DNA of 6,392 nt from NCBI GenBank assembly GCA_003152555.1, contig PMAL01000124.1:14265-20656 (forward strand), written 5' to 3'. The DNA comes from Acidimicrobiaceae bacterium (GTDB lineage: Bacteria > Actinomycetota > Acidimicrobiia > Acidimicrobiales > RAAP-2). Both the position numbers and the translations under genes were made by a program. Below the pieces are notes generated by a model that saw only the letters and a program-made list of their open reading frames with translations, did no database searches and had not been told where the DNA came from. This document shows positions 1-5,386 of the stretch, piece by piece; position 1 is the stretch's first letter, and each line of letters starts with the position of its first letter.

Positions 1-446
1 TGGCGGCCAGTGGATTCCGTTTTAACGTGATGACGCAAAACGACGTGGCGCGTAACGCGAAGCTATCGCCCGGCGAACTCGTCACGAGACTTCGCGCCAC
101 CGTCACCACGACGAACCACCCGCCCGCTCCCATCGCGGCGATGCTGGGTGAAGTCGTCGCTCACGGCGAAGACATCTGTCAACCGCTGGGTATCGACAGC
201 GGCGTGGCCGATGAGGCGTTGATCGCGACGCTGCAAGCCTTCGCCAACACAGGGTTTCCTCTGGGCTCTAAGAAGCGGGTGGCCGGACTCACCATCAGTC
301 CCAACGACTTGGCGTGGTCGCACGGCTCTGGACCCAAGGTCGAGGGCCCGGGAAAGGCACTCGTGCTCGCAATGGTCGGAAGAACGGCGGTGCTCAAGGA
401 TCTTTCGGGTGACGGCGTTGGTGAACTGACACGGCGCCTCGGTTAG
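1..446 (+). CDS. Maleylpyruvate isomerase family mycothiol-dependent enzyme, C-terminal part (5' truncated by window edge)
   Basis: The reading frame is open from base 3 to the TAG at 444-446, so the GTG at 27 is probably internal and the true start lies before the window. About 147 residues are present; family members usually have a little over 200, so the N-terminal DinB-like helices and the first metal-binding His are missing. The visible part follows the family layout: an N-D-V-A-R segment, then GEVVAHGEDI at about bases 147-176, then a KKRVAGL / AWSHGSGP / VEGPG core and a closing LAMVGR segment. In GEVVAHGEDI, the Glu and the His four residues later match the E-x3-H zinc ligands known from mycothiol-dependent maleylpyruvate isomerase. 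Family enzymes are cytosolic and use mycothiol as cofactor; the substrate of this one cannot be inferred, and many members are not true maleylpyruvate isomerases. It converges on the GNAT gene. Confidence 0.88.
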   Translation, partial: AASGFRFNVMTQNDVARNAKLSPGELVTRLRATVTTTNHPPAPIAAMLGEVVAHGEDICQPLGIDSGVADEALIATLQAFANTGFPLGSKKRVAGLTISPNDLAWSHGSGPKVEGPGKALVLAMVGRTAVLKDLSGDGVGELTRRLG

Positions 447-470
447 CCGAACTGACCACGCGTACATCGG

Positions 471-492
471 GGCGGCGCACGACGACGCCGCC
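471..492 (+). terminator. Weak candidate terminator hairpin after the isomerase-family gene
   Basis: GGCGGCG at 471-477 and CGCCGCC at 486-492 form a perfect 7-bp GC stem with an 8-nt loop, 24 bases after the upstream stop codon. No T run follows, so intrinsic termination would be weak. The position between convergent genes is the main support. Confidence 0.25.
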
Positions 493-755
493 AGTGTCGC
501 AAGAAACTACGGCCCGGTGCCCGCGATGTTGCACGCCCGCAGGTCATGAGGCTCGAGCGCTTGATTGGTTGGATTGGGAGCACTGAAGTCATTGTTGGCA
601 CTCACACCTGGCACGCCGACGCCCGAACCTAGTCGAGGATGACGCGCTCTGGTCAGACGTCGTACTGAGTAAAGAGCGGGCGCGACCCTCACCATCGTCT
701 TGGGCCGCCGCGGAATTCTACCGGTACCGATGTGGCGAGTTAATCGTTCGTCAGG
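493..755. other. Intergenic stretch between convergent genes, no supported gene
   Basis: About 260 bp between the left hairpin and the 3' end of the GNAT gene. A 62-codon minus-strand frame (507-695) has no convincing start context, no recognisable family and no neighbour to join, so it is not called. Its last 30 residues read rather protein-like (for example NDFSAPNPTNQALE), so an old gene remnant cannot be excluded. A GGTACC palindrome lies near 722-727, and no clear terminator is visible for the GNAT gene. Confidence 0.4.
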
Positions 756-1319
756 CTAGGCGTCGTGCGCTCGTCGCTCAATTTCCCAGAGTGCGCCCAA
801 TCCGCTGTGCCCTTCCGTCACTACCTCGCGCTTCACTTCACCGAGGAATTTGAAACCTAGTTTTCGCGGCACCGCGACACTGGCCGCATTGGCCGCATCC
901 ATCCTGATGCGAATTTTTCTGATGTTGGGCACGCACGTAAAGCCCGCATCGACGAGTGACCGAGCGGCTGTCGACGCGTAACCCCGTTTCGTGCGGTCCG
1001 AACGTACCCAGTAACCAATCTCCAGTGCGTCAGTGTCGATGACGGAGGCTCTTCTCAGACCGGCGCTACCCACGAGTTCGCCTGACGCACATTCAAAGAT
1101 TGAGTAGCCCCACCTCTGGTCCGCGTCGAACTCGGCTTCATCTTCTTGTAGGAACGTGAGCATCGCCTCACGAGTGGGCATGGTCTGGCACCAAATCATC
1201 CAACGATGAAGTTCGGCAAAACTAGCCGACACCGCATCCATGATGTCGTCAACGAAATTAGTCCGCGATCTGCGAAGTTCAATGGCACCGGCGGAAAGTT
1301 GATCAGGAAGTAGCGCCAC
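756..1319 (-). CDS. GNAT family N-acetyltransferase, RimJ/RimL-like
   Basis: This 187-residue protein has the size and layout of RimJ/RimL-type GNAT enzymes, which transfer acetyl from acetyl-CoA to an amino group, often a protein N-terminus, an amino acid or a small molecule. The N-terminal strand and helix (residues 11-42) match the family pattern ending in the H-R-W motif. Residues 99-116 carry the acetyl-CoA loop: LEIGYWVRSDRTKRGYAS, with R112-G113-Y-A115 as the pyrophosphate-binding turn. Residues 144-156 carry the closing family motif, N144..S147 followed by K153-L-G155-F. The start is GTG at 1317-1319. An in-frame TAA lies upstream at 1389-1391, with no other ATG, GTG or TTG between, and the next internal Met (27) would lose the first strand. 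No good Shine-Dalgarno sequence precedes the GTG; a -10-like GATACT six bases upstream suggests a leaderless transcript. The acceptor substrate is unknown. Confidence 0.88.
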   Translation of the reverse strand: MALLPDQLSAGAIELRRSRTNFVDDIMDAVSASFAELHRWMIWCQTMPTREAMLTFLQEDEAEFDADQRWGYSIFECASGELVGSAGLRRASVIDTDALEIGYWVRSDRTKRGYASTAARSLVDAGFTCVPNIRKIRIRMDAANAASVAVPRKLGFKFLGEVKREVVTEGHSGLGALWEIERRAHDA

Positions 1320-1325
1320 TGCTTC

Positions 1326-1334
1326 AGTATCGCA
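1326..1334 (-). promoter_or_regulatory. Candidate extended -10 box of the GNAT gene (leaderless start)
   Basis: On the minus strand TGC-GATACT lies six bases before the GTG start. GATACT matches TATAAT at four positions, including the key A2 and T6, and the TG one base upstream fits an extended -10. The expected transcription start would fall at or next to the GTG. No good -35 box is visible. This is inference from spacing. Confidence 0.35.
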
Positions 1335-1414
1335 TTCGTGCGAAAAGTGAAAATGAAGCCACCCCTCACGTGATCGACGACACCCACCTTACGGTGACAT
1401 TCACCGGCGTCCTT

Positions 1415-1458
1415 AACCCAGTCGTCGCCACCTACAAGTAAGTGGCGACGACTGGGTT
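1415..1458 (+). terminator. Strong hairpin with T run, probable rho-independent terminator
   Basis: AACCCAGTCGTCGCCAC (1415-1431) pairs perfectly with GTGGCGACGACTGGGTT (1442-1458), a 17-bp stem with a 10-nt loop. On the + strand the arm runs into TTTT (1457-1460) and then CCC; on the minus strand it runs into TTAAGG. It therefore looks best as a + strand terminator, but no clear + strand gene lies directly upstream. A 60-codon frame without a start codon (from 1262) stops inside the loop at 1439-1441 and may be what it once served. It could also insulate the GNAT promoter. Confidence 0.6.
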
Positions 1459-1540
1459 TTCCCTGGGGGGGATCAATTTGGTGGTGCGGTGCAGCTTCTT
1501 TGGGGTCAAATATGTCTGTGAGTCGGATTCCTTAAGTAGC

Positions 1541-1659
1541 ACTTCGTCCGGTACGGCGAAGTAACCGCTTATAGGGAGTCGCCGACAAGTTGCCTGGCGA
1601 CGGTGCGTTACCGTGCGCGGGGGTCGGGGGGAGGTTCGATCCTGCCGGGTGACTCGCCA
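1541..1659 (+). other. Run of hairpins ending in a tRNA-like 3' end (unidentified)
   Basis: Three stems occur in a row. ACTTCG/CGAAGT (1541-1546/1557-1562) has an inner CCG/CGG. GTCGCC/GGCGAC (1578-1583/1596-1601) encloses a 12-nt loop. ACGGT/ACCGT (1600-1604/1610-1614) has a 5-nt loop. They are followed by GGTTCGATCC (1633-1642), which resembles a T-arm, and GTGACTC-G-CCA (1649-1659), whose first seven bases can pair with GAGTCGC (1576-1582), one pair being G-U. It is not a normal tRNA: there is no T8, no D-arm, the anticodon-position loop is wrong, the T-stem has a mismatch, and two extra bases sit before the acceptor strand. It could be a decayed tRNA, another structured RNA, or chance. 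Confidence 0.2.
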
Positions 1660-1912
1660 TTGCAGTTCGGATTGAACGAGTTCGTGACATTGGTGCCTGC
1701 TTTCTTCTTCCTGGGTCTATCGCTGGGCACACAACGACAGTCGTTTTGCAGTAAAGAACTCCACTGACTTTCGGGAGACACTGCTAGAAGAATGCCCTTG
1801 CATGTTTCGTATGCTGAACATTTTTGCTAACCGCAAACAAAGTGTCATCGACAGAATCACAACTTCGCCACAACCATGGCAACAAAGTTCCTTTATCAGC
1901 AAAAAGTAGGGT

Positions 1913-1942
1913 CGCAGGTCAAGAATATTGTCGTAACCTGCG
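1913..1942 (-). terminator. Weak candidate terminator on the minus strand
   Basis: CGCAGGT (1913-1919) and ACCTGCG (1936-1942) form a 7-bp stem with a 16-nt loop. On the minus strand a run of five T (1901-1905) follows seven bases after the stem. It lies about 230 bases beyond the stop of the repeat-protein gene. The long loop and the gap before the T run make it weak. Confidence 0.22.
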
Positions 1943-2082
1943 CGCTGTCTCAGTCCGCGACAGATCGAAACACTCGGAAGTGAAGCGTGCAAGCCCTGTT
2001 GCGTTCCTCGCCGCGCGCGCCGGATCCAGTCAACTTCGCCCCCGACGGCTCGAGGGTTCTCCGGCACGCAAGAAGGACAGCC

Positions 2083-2135
2083 CCGTCCGGCTCGATGGAA
2101 ATATCTGACTTCGATACCTTCAATGAACCGGACGG
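2083..2135 (-). terminator. Inverted repeat just downstream of the repeat-protein gene
   Basis: CCGTCCGGCTC (2083-2093) and GAACCGGACGG (2125-2135) are inverted repeats of 11 bp separated by 31 bases. The one non-matching position is C-A in a + transcript but G-U in a minus transcript, so all 11 pairs form only in RNA from the minus strand. This fits a 3'-end structure of the gene that stops at 2170. No long T run follows, so it may stabilise the mRNA 3' end rather than terminate. Confidence 0.35.
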
Positions 2136-2169
2136 AACTGTTACTACGGTGTTGCTTTTAGGGGTCTAA

Positions 2170-4146
2170 CTACTTACCAATGGTGACCGACGTGGCGTCC
2201 AGGGTGGTCAAATCCGCATCAACCGTGCCCTGGGCCGTGATGAAAGATCCCACCGTGACGTTGGTCAAGGATGCGGGAGCGCCACTCTGGGTATAGGTCG
2301 TCGAATCAGTCACATTGATGGTGCGCGCAAATCCTTTGCCACCGCGGATGGTGATGGTGTTACCCGACACCGCAGTCACGGGACCGGACAACTGGGCCAA
2401 CAGGATGTTGACGCTCAGTGCGGTCGTGGGGGCCAACGAGTTAACGTCGACGTCTGCACTGTCGCCAGCTTCTAAGGCGGCCGCGGTCAACACGGTCGAA
2501 CCCTCGGTGAAGGTCGTCGTGTTAGTGATCGTGTAGTTCGTGGTCGTGCCGTTCGAACGCTTGAGCGTGAACGAGCTGAGGGTTGCCACGGTGACGAGAC
2601 CGTGAACGCTCTCGGTGTGGCCGGCGCTGGACTTGATCGTTACCGCAGTCGCGTCCAAGGTCGTCTGGTTGGTGTCAATGGTGCCCACCGCGTAGATGTT
2701 CGAACCAACCGTGACATCGGCCAAGCTTGCCGGAGCGCCACCCATGGTGTAGGTCGTGGTGTCACTGACCTGGATCGTGCGGGCGAATCCCTGGGGACCA
2801 GTGATGGTGATCAGGTTGCCCGTGACGGAGCTCACTTTTCCCGCGAGCGACGCGTGGACAATGTTGATCTTCAACGCGGTCGTGGGGTTAGCGGAGTTGA
2901 CTTCAACGTCCACGGTGTCGCCCACTGCCAACGACGGCGCGGTCATGGAAGCGGCGCCCTCGGTGATGATGGTCGATGGGGTGATGGTGAACGTCGTGGT
3001 CTTACCGTCATTGCGGTTAAGGGTCAGCGAGTTAAGGGTCAAGGCACCGACCACACCGCGGTAGGTAATCAAGTGTCCAACCTCGCGGATGGCGACTTTC
3101 GTGGCGTCCAATGTCGTGAGGTCAGCGTCGATGAGTCCAACGGCAACGATCTGAGAACCCACCGTGACGTCGGTCAGGTTCGCGGGAGCGCCGCCCATGG
3201 TGTAGGTCGTGGTGGCACTGACGGAGATGGCCCGGCTGAAACCCTTGTTCGTGGTGATGGTGATCGCGTTACCGCCAACAGCGGTGACTCGGCCCGAAAG
3301 GGTGGCGAGTTCAATGCCAATGGCCAGCGCGGTCGTCGGCGCCGAAGAGTTCACGCGAACGTTCACTCGGTCACCCACCACAAGGTTGGCCGCGGTCAAC
3401 ACCGTTGAACCTTGGTGGAACGTGGTCGTCGGGGTAATGGTGAACATCTCGGTCACGCCGTTCAAACGGTCAAGGGTGACCGACGTGCTCGACAGCGCGG
3501 TGACGTAGCCGTGGTACAAGATGGCGTGACTGGTTGAGGCAATCTTGATGCTGAGCGCGTCCAGCGAGGTCAAATTAACGTCGATGGTGCCCTCGGCAAA
3601 AACGGCCGAACCAACCGTAACGTCAGTCAATGTGGCCGGTGCGCCGCCCTGGGTGTACGTCGTGGCGTCACTCACAATGATCGTGCGCGCGAAGCCCTGC
3701 GGCCCGGTAATCGTGATCAGGTTGCCAACGACGGCGGTCACTTTGCCGGTCAGTTCTGCCAACTCGATGTTGATCTTGAGCGCCGTGGTCGGTGCCTTGC
3801 GGGCCAAACGGATGTTGATTCGGTCGCCCACGACTAATGAGGTCGCCGTGGTCGAGGCGTGGCCCTCGGTGAAGGTGGTTGTGGGGGTGAGGGTGTACGT
3901 GGTGGTCTTGCCATCCCAACGGTTCACCGTCACCGACGTTGCGGTAACGGCGGTTACTAAGCCACCCTCGCCAATACGTGGGAACAGAAACTGTGAATTC
4001 CTGGAACCGGAGGCGTCATGGTGCTGAGAGTGAGCGTCGGGCCGACCGGCCGCGGACGCGAGTCCGGCGGCACTGACGATCAGCGCCATCGAAATAGCTG
4101 CTGAGCCGACTGCTCGACCGGCCCACTTCATCTTGTTCGAATTCAT
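2170..4146 (-). CDS. Secreted protein made of eight DUF5666-like modules in four tandem units
   Basis: The protein has 658 residues from the ATG at 4144-4146. A GGGAGG ribosome binding site six bases upstream sets this start; the frame stays open for 97 more codons, but those run into the divergent gene and lack signal-peptide character. Residues 1-33 form a Sec signal peptide: Lys/Arg-rich start, hydrophobic core (about 14-29), and an A-S-A type cleavage region ending near residue 33. A His/Asp/Ser-rich linker (about 34-58) follows. Residues 62-658 are four units of about 151 residues. Each unit has an A half (about 70 residues: G-x-V, T-x-T, T-x-T-x-G, V-G-D, PTTAL) and a B half (about 80: LxGxV, ITI, GFxRxI, TTYT, GAPAxL, VTVGS, TLDA). 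Both halves match the DUF5666 pattern as I know it. The protein is rich in Thr and has no Cys, sortase motif or C-terminal anchor. It is probably released or loosely held outside the cell. The function of DUF5666 is unknown. Confidence 0.85.
   Translation of the reverse strand: MNSNKMKWAGRAVGSAAISMALIVSAAGLASAAGRPDAHSQHHDASGSRNSQFLFPRIGEGGLVTAVTATSVTVNRWDGKTTTYTLTPTTTFTEGHASTTATSLVVGDRINIRLARKAPTTALKINIELAELTGKVTAVVGNLITITGPQGFARTIIVSDATTYTQGGAPATLTDVTVGSAVFAEGTIDVNLTSLDALSIKIASTSHAILYHGYVTALSSTSVTLDRLNGVTEMFTITPTTTFHQGSTVLTAANLVVGDRVNVRVNSSAPTTALAIGIELATLSGRVTAVGGNAITITTNKGFSRAISVSATTTYTMGGAPANLTDVTVGSQIVAVGLIDADLTTLDATKVAIREVGHLITYRGVVGALTLNSLTLNRNDGKTTTFTITPSTIITEGAASMTAPSLAVGDTVDVEVNSANPTTALKINIVHASLAGKVSSVTGNLITITGPQGFARTIQVSDTTTYTMGGAPASLADVTVGSNIYAVGTIDTNQTTLDATAVTIKSSAGHTESVHGLVTVATLSSFTLKRSNGTTTNYTITNTTTFTEGSTVLTAAALEAGDSADVDVNSLAPTTALSVNILLAQLSGPVTAVSGNTITIRGGKGFARTINVTDSTTYTQSGAPASLTNVTVGSFITAQGTVDADLTTLDATSVTIGK
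2173..2601 (-). repeat. Repeat unit 4 (residues 516-658) of the secreted protein
   Basis: Last unit, 143 residues. It ends at VTIGK with no C-terminal extension, so the linker at the end of the other units is missing. It is closest to unit 2 (STVLTAA, DADLTTLDAT). Confidence 0.85.
2602..3057 (-). repeat. Repeat unit 3 (residues 364-515) of the secreted protein
   Basis: Third unit, 152 residues. It is closest to unit 1 (DGKTTT, ALKINI, GPQGFARTI). The matching DNA differs mostly at third codon positions, which points to an old duplication kept under protein-level constraint. Confidence 0.85.
3058..3510 (-). repeat. Repeat unit 2 (residues 213-363) of the secreted protein
   Basis: Second unit, exactly 151 residues. 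It shares STVLTAA, KGF and DADLTTLDAT with unit 4. The 20-base DNA block at 3194-3213 recurs in unit 3 at 2741-2760, exactly 453 bases (151 codons) away. Confidence 0.85.
3511..3963 (-). repeat. Repeat unit 1 (residues 62-212) of the secreted protein
   Basis: First of four units, 151 residues. It shares DGKTTT, ALKINI and GNLITITGPQGFARTI with unit 3 but not with units 2 and 4. Confidence 0.85.
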
Positions 4147-4150
4147 GGTG

Positions 4151-4158
4151 ATCCTCCC
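4151..4158 (-). promoter_or_regulatory. Ribosome binding site that sets the start of the repeat-protein gene
   Basis: Minus-strand GGGAGGAT has its GGGAGG core six bases from the ATG at 4144-4146. This match, with the signal peptide directly after it, rules out the longer upstream starts in the same frame. Confidence 0.8.
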
Positions 4159-4214
4159 GTTACGTTCGTTCAAGGTGACCTCGAACAAGCCCAAGTATTG
4201 CGATTGAGGTTGTG

Positions 4215-4242
4215 AAAATAATGTGAATGACCGGTGGAACAA
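4215..4242 (-). promoter_or_regulatory. Candidate promoter of the repeat-protein gene
   Basis: On the minus strand TTGTTC (4237-4242) and TATTTT (4215-4220) are separated by 16 bases, a fair match to a housekeeping-sigma promoter. It would give a leader of about 60 bases. Other hexamer choices in this AT-rich patch are possible. Confidence 0.35.
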
Positions 4243-4254
4243 CTCATTAATCCT

Positions 4255-4277
4255 GTGAAAAGGGAGAGACTTTTCAC
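4255..4277. promoter_or_regulatory. Inverted repeat GTGAAAAG-N7-CTTTTCAC, operator candidate
   Basis: GTGAAAAG (4255-4262) and CTTTTCAC (4270-4277) are perfect 8-bp arms around a 7-bp spacer. They sit just upstream of the candidate promoter of the repeat-protein gene. The length and symmetry suit a dimeric regulator or a small hairpin. The regulator is unknown. Confidence 0.4.
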
Positions 4278-4284
4278 CGGTCAC

Positions 4285-4320
4285 ACAATCACACGCGCGA
4301 GTGATCACACGTGTGATTGT
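4285..4320. promoter_or_regulatory. Nested palindromes between divergent genes, probable operator
   Basis: ACAATCACACG (4285-4295) and CGTGTGATTGT (4310-4320) are perfect 11-bp inverted arms. Inside, ATCACACGTGTGAT (4304-4317) is a perfect 14-bp palindrome, GTGATCAC (4301-4308) is another, and ATCACACG recurs directly at 4288 and 4304, 16 bases apart. Such clustered half-sites are typical of a regulator that binds as more than one dimer. The right arm overlaps the likely -35 box of the oxidase gene, which would suit repression. No regulator gene is in the window. Confidence 0.6.
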
Positions 4321-4344
4321 CCGTACCACATAAACCAGTAACGT
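4317..4344 (+). promoter_or_regulatory. Candidate promoter of the questin oxidase-like gene (leaderless)
   Basis: TTGTCC (4317-4322), a 16-base spacer and TAACGT (4339-4344) fit a housekeeping-type promoter with a TANNNT -10 box. The -10 ends seven bases before the GTG at 4352, so transcription would start at or beside the start codon. No Shine-Dalgarno sequence precedes that GTG, in agreement with leaderless translation. Confidence 0.4.
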
Positions 4345-4351
4345 CACCGGC

Positions 4352-5386
4352 GTGAGGCCCTTCGATGCGTCAGTCTTGAGTGAACTACTCGATGAGGAAC
4401 TGGGCAGCGACCCCACTACTTCGCGCCACCTCACCAATCATCTGCCGATGGCGCTGGTCGCCAAATCCCATCTCGGTGCGGACGACGTGGAGCTTCGACG
4501 ATTTGCGAGAATTTACTCGAGACGCAACGTCCCGCTCGCTCCGGTACAACAAGTGCTCAACCACACTTCGTGGGCTGCCGCAATAGGTCAACGAGGAGCA
4601 TCGGGCGATCTGCGTGACTACTTTGTGCGCTGCGTCAATGATGACGGCGTTGACGAGACCATGAAATCGCATCTGCCCGCACTGCTGCCCGGCATCAGCG
4701 GTGCGGCCTTTCATGGCGCCATCCGACTGGCGTACGCGCTCGAGGTTGAGTCCCCCGCCCGGGTGGCGGCCGGCCTGGGCTACCTTGCCGAAGTTGCAGC
4801 GCCGCTGGGTCCGTTGGTTGACACTGGTGTTAAGTCCACCGATCCAATCGAATTGATCACTGAACTTTCCGACACATTTCGATGGTCCGACGACGCCGAA
4901 GACGGAAACATTGGAGAACGCATGCACGCGGTGGCCCGGCACGACGAGTTCCAATCCCTCGCGCTTTCACTTGAAATCAACGACGACACGCAACAGAAAT
5001 TGGCCGACGCGGCGCTCAAGATCTACGCGGCGACGGATGACTTCACGGCGCTGCACGGTGTCACCGGATTTGCCGCTATGTCGGCACTTCGTGCCTGGTG
5101 CGACGAGCCCCAACTAATTGACCGATACGCCTTTCAGTCCATAGCGGCGGCCTACCAAACAATTGGGTGTCCCGCGTTGTGGTCCCAGGACCGTCTGGAT
5201 GAGCTGGTGACGCTCAGTACGGCAACGCACGACGCCGTTGCCCTGGTGGGAGCCACTAGCAATGACGAACACGTGTCGAAGTTGATTTACACGTCGCTGC
5301 AATACTGGAAAGAGACCAAGGTACCACTGTATTTTTCCGTCGCCACGCGCCAGGCGGGGCTGCTGGCGCCAGAGACGAACGAATAA
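4352..5386 (+). CDS. Questin oxidase-like family protein (DUF4243)
   Basis: This 344-residue protein has the hallmarks of the questin oxidase-like family. HLTNHLPMALVA lies at residues 26-37 near the N-terminus, GISGAAFHGAIRLAYALE at 114-131, TDDFTALHGVTG at 228-239, and a C-terminal NDEHVSKLIY block at 304-313. Conserved His residues in these blocks (H30, H121, H235, H307) are natural candidates for active-site or ligand roles, but this is inference. The founding fungal enzyme oxidatively opens the anthraquinone questin in geodin biosynthesis; bacterial members are mostly uncharacterised, so an oxygenase role is only suggested. There is no signal peptide or membrane segment, so it is probably cytosolic. 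The GTG start at 4352 is the first start in frame and is backed by the leaderless promoter layout; the next Met (33) would cut into the first conserved block. It is divergent from the secreted repeat-protein gene and shares an operator-like region with it. Confidence 0.85.
   Translation: MRPFDASVLSELLDEELGSDPTTSRHLTNHLPMALVAKSHLGADDVELRRFARIYSRRNVPLAPVQQVLNHTSWAAAIGQRGASGDLRDYFVRCVNDDGVDETMKSHLPALLPGISGAAFHGAIRLAYALEVESPARVAAGLGYLAEVAAPLGPLVDTGVKSTDPIELITELSDTFRWSDDAEDGNIGERMHAVARHDEFQSLALSLEINDDTQQKLADAALKIYAATDDFTALHGVTGFAAMSALRAWCDEPQLIDRYAFQSIAAAYQTIGCPALWSQDRLDELVTLSTATHDAVALVGATSNDEHVSKLIYTSLQYWKETKVPLYFSVATRQAGLLAPETNE

Larger units (their letters stand above)
1459..2169. other. Gene-poor intergenic region with several hairpins
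   Basis: About 700 bp with no gene I can support. Hairpin-forming sequences lie at 1541-1562, 1578-1601, 1600-1614, 1733-1745, 1913-1942 and 2083-2135. A + frame without ATG (1540-1767) contains a hydrophobic run, LVPAFFFLGLSLG, near 1690-1728, and could be a gene remnant. Another + frame (1987-2169) ends directly beside the stop of the large minus-strand gene, but lacks a recognisable family and a ribosome binding site. The part from about 1740 to 1980 is more AT-rich than the flanking coding DNA. It probably holds the 3' untranslated region of the repeat-protein gene and perhaps decayed sequence. Confidence 0.45.

Noticed and set aside
63..467. 134-codon minus-strand open frame over the isomerase-family gene
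   Set aside because: The + frame carries the conserved E-x3-H and family core; the minus frame is Arg-rich with no domain.
1576..1659. A class II tRNA gene
   Set aside because: The acceptor pairs and CCA is present, but the T8 position, D-arm and anticodon loop are not tRNA-like, and the T-stem has a mismatch with two extra bases before the acceptor strand.
1717..2067. 116-codon minus-strand open frame
   Set aside because: There is no recognisable family, no ribosome binding site and Ser/Arg/Cys-heavy composition, and it overlaps competing + frames in the gene-poor region.
1824..2108. 94-codon + strand open frame starting at TTG
   Set aside because: The start is weak and has no ribosome binding site. 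The translation is rich in Ser, Arg and Lys with no domain pattern.
1987..2169. 60-codon + strand open frame ending beside the repeat-gene stop
   Set aside because: The last 28 residues look somewhat protein-like, but there is no ribosome binding site or known family, and the frame spans the inverted repeat at 2083-2135.
2602..3408. 268-codon + strand open frame inside the repeat gene
   Set aside because: It is antisense to the repeat array. Its length follows from the repeated Thr/Val codons, its residues are compositionally biased (Gly, Arg, Asp, Val), and it has no family match or ribosome binding site.
3545..4027. 160-codon + strand open frame inside the repeat gene
   Set aside because: Same cause: an antisense shadow of repeat unit 1 and the linker, with a low-complexity Val/Ser/Thr translation.
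4147..4437. 97-residue N-terminal extension of the repeat protein from a start at 4437
   Set aside because: It overlaps the divergent oxidase gene and the promoter region. The ATG at 4146 has a strong ribosome binding site and is followed at once by a signal peptide.
4385..4954. 189-codon minus-strand open frame inside the oxidase gene
   Set aside because: It is antisense to a clearly conserved family protein, and its translation is Arg/Ser/Cys-rich and unrecognisable.
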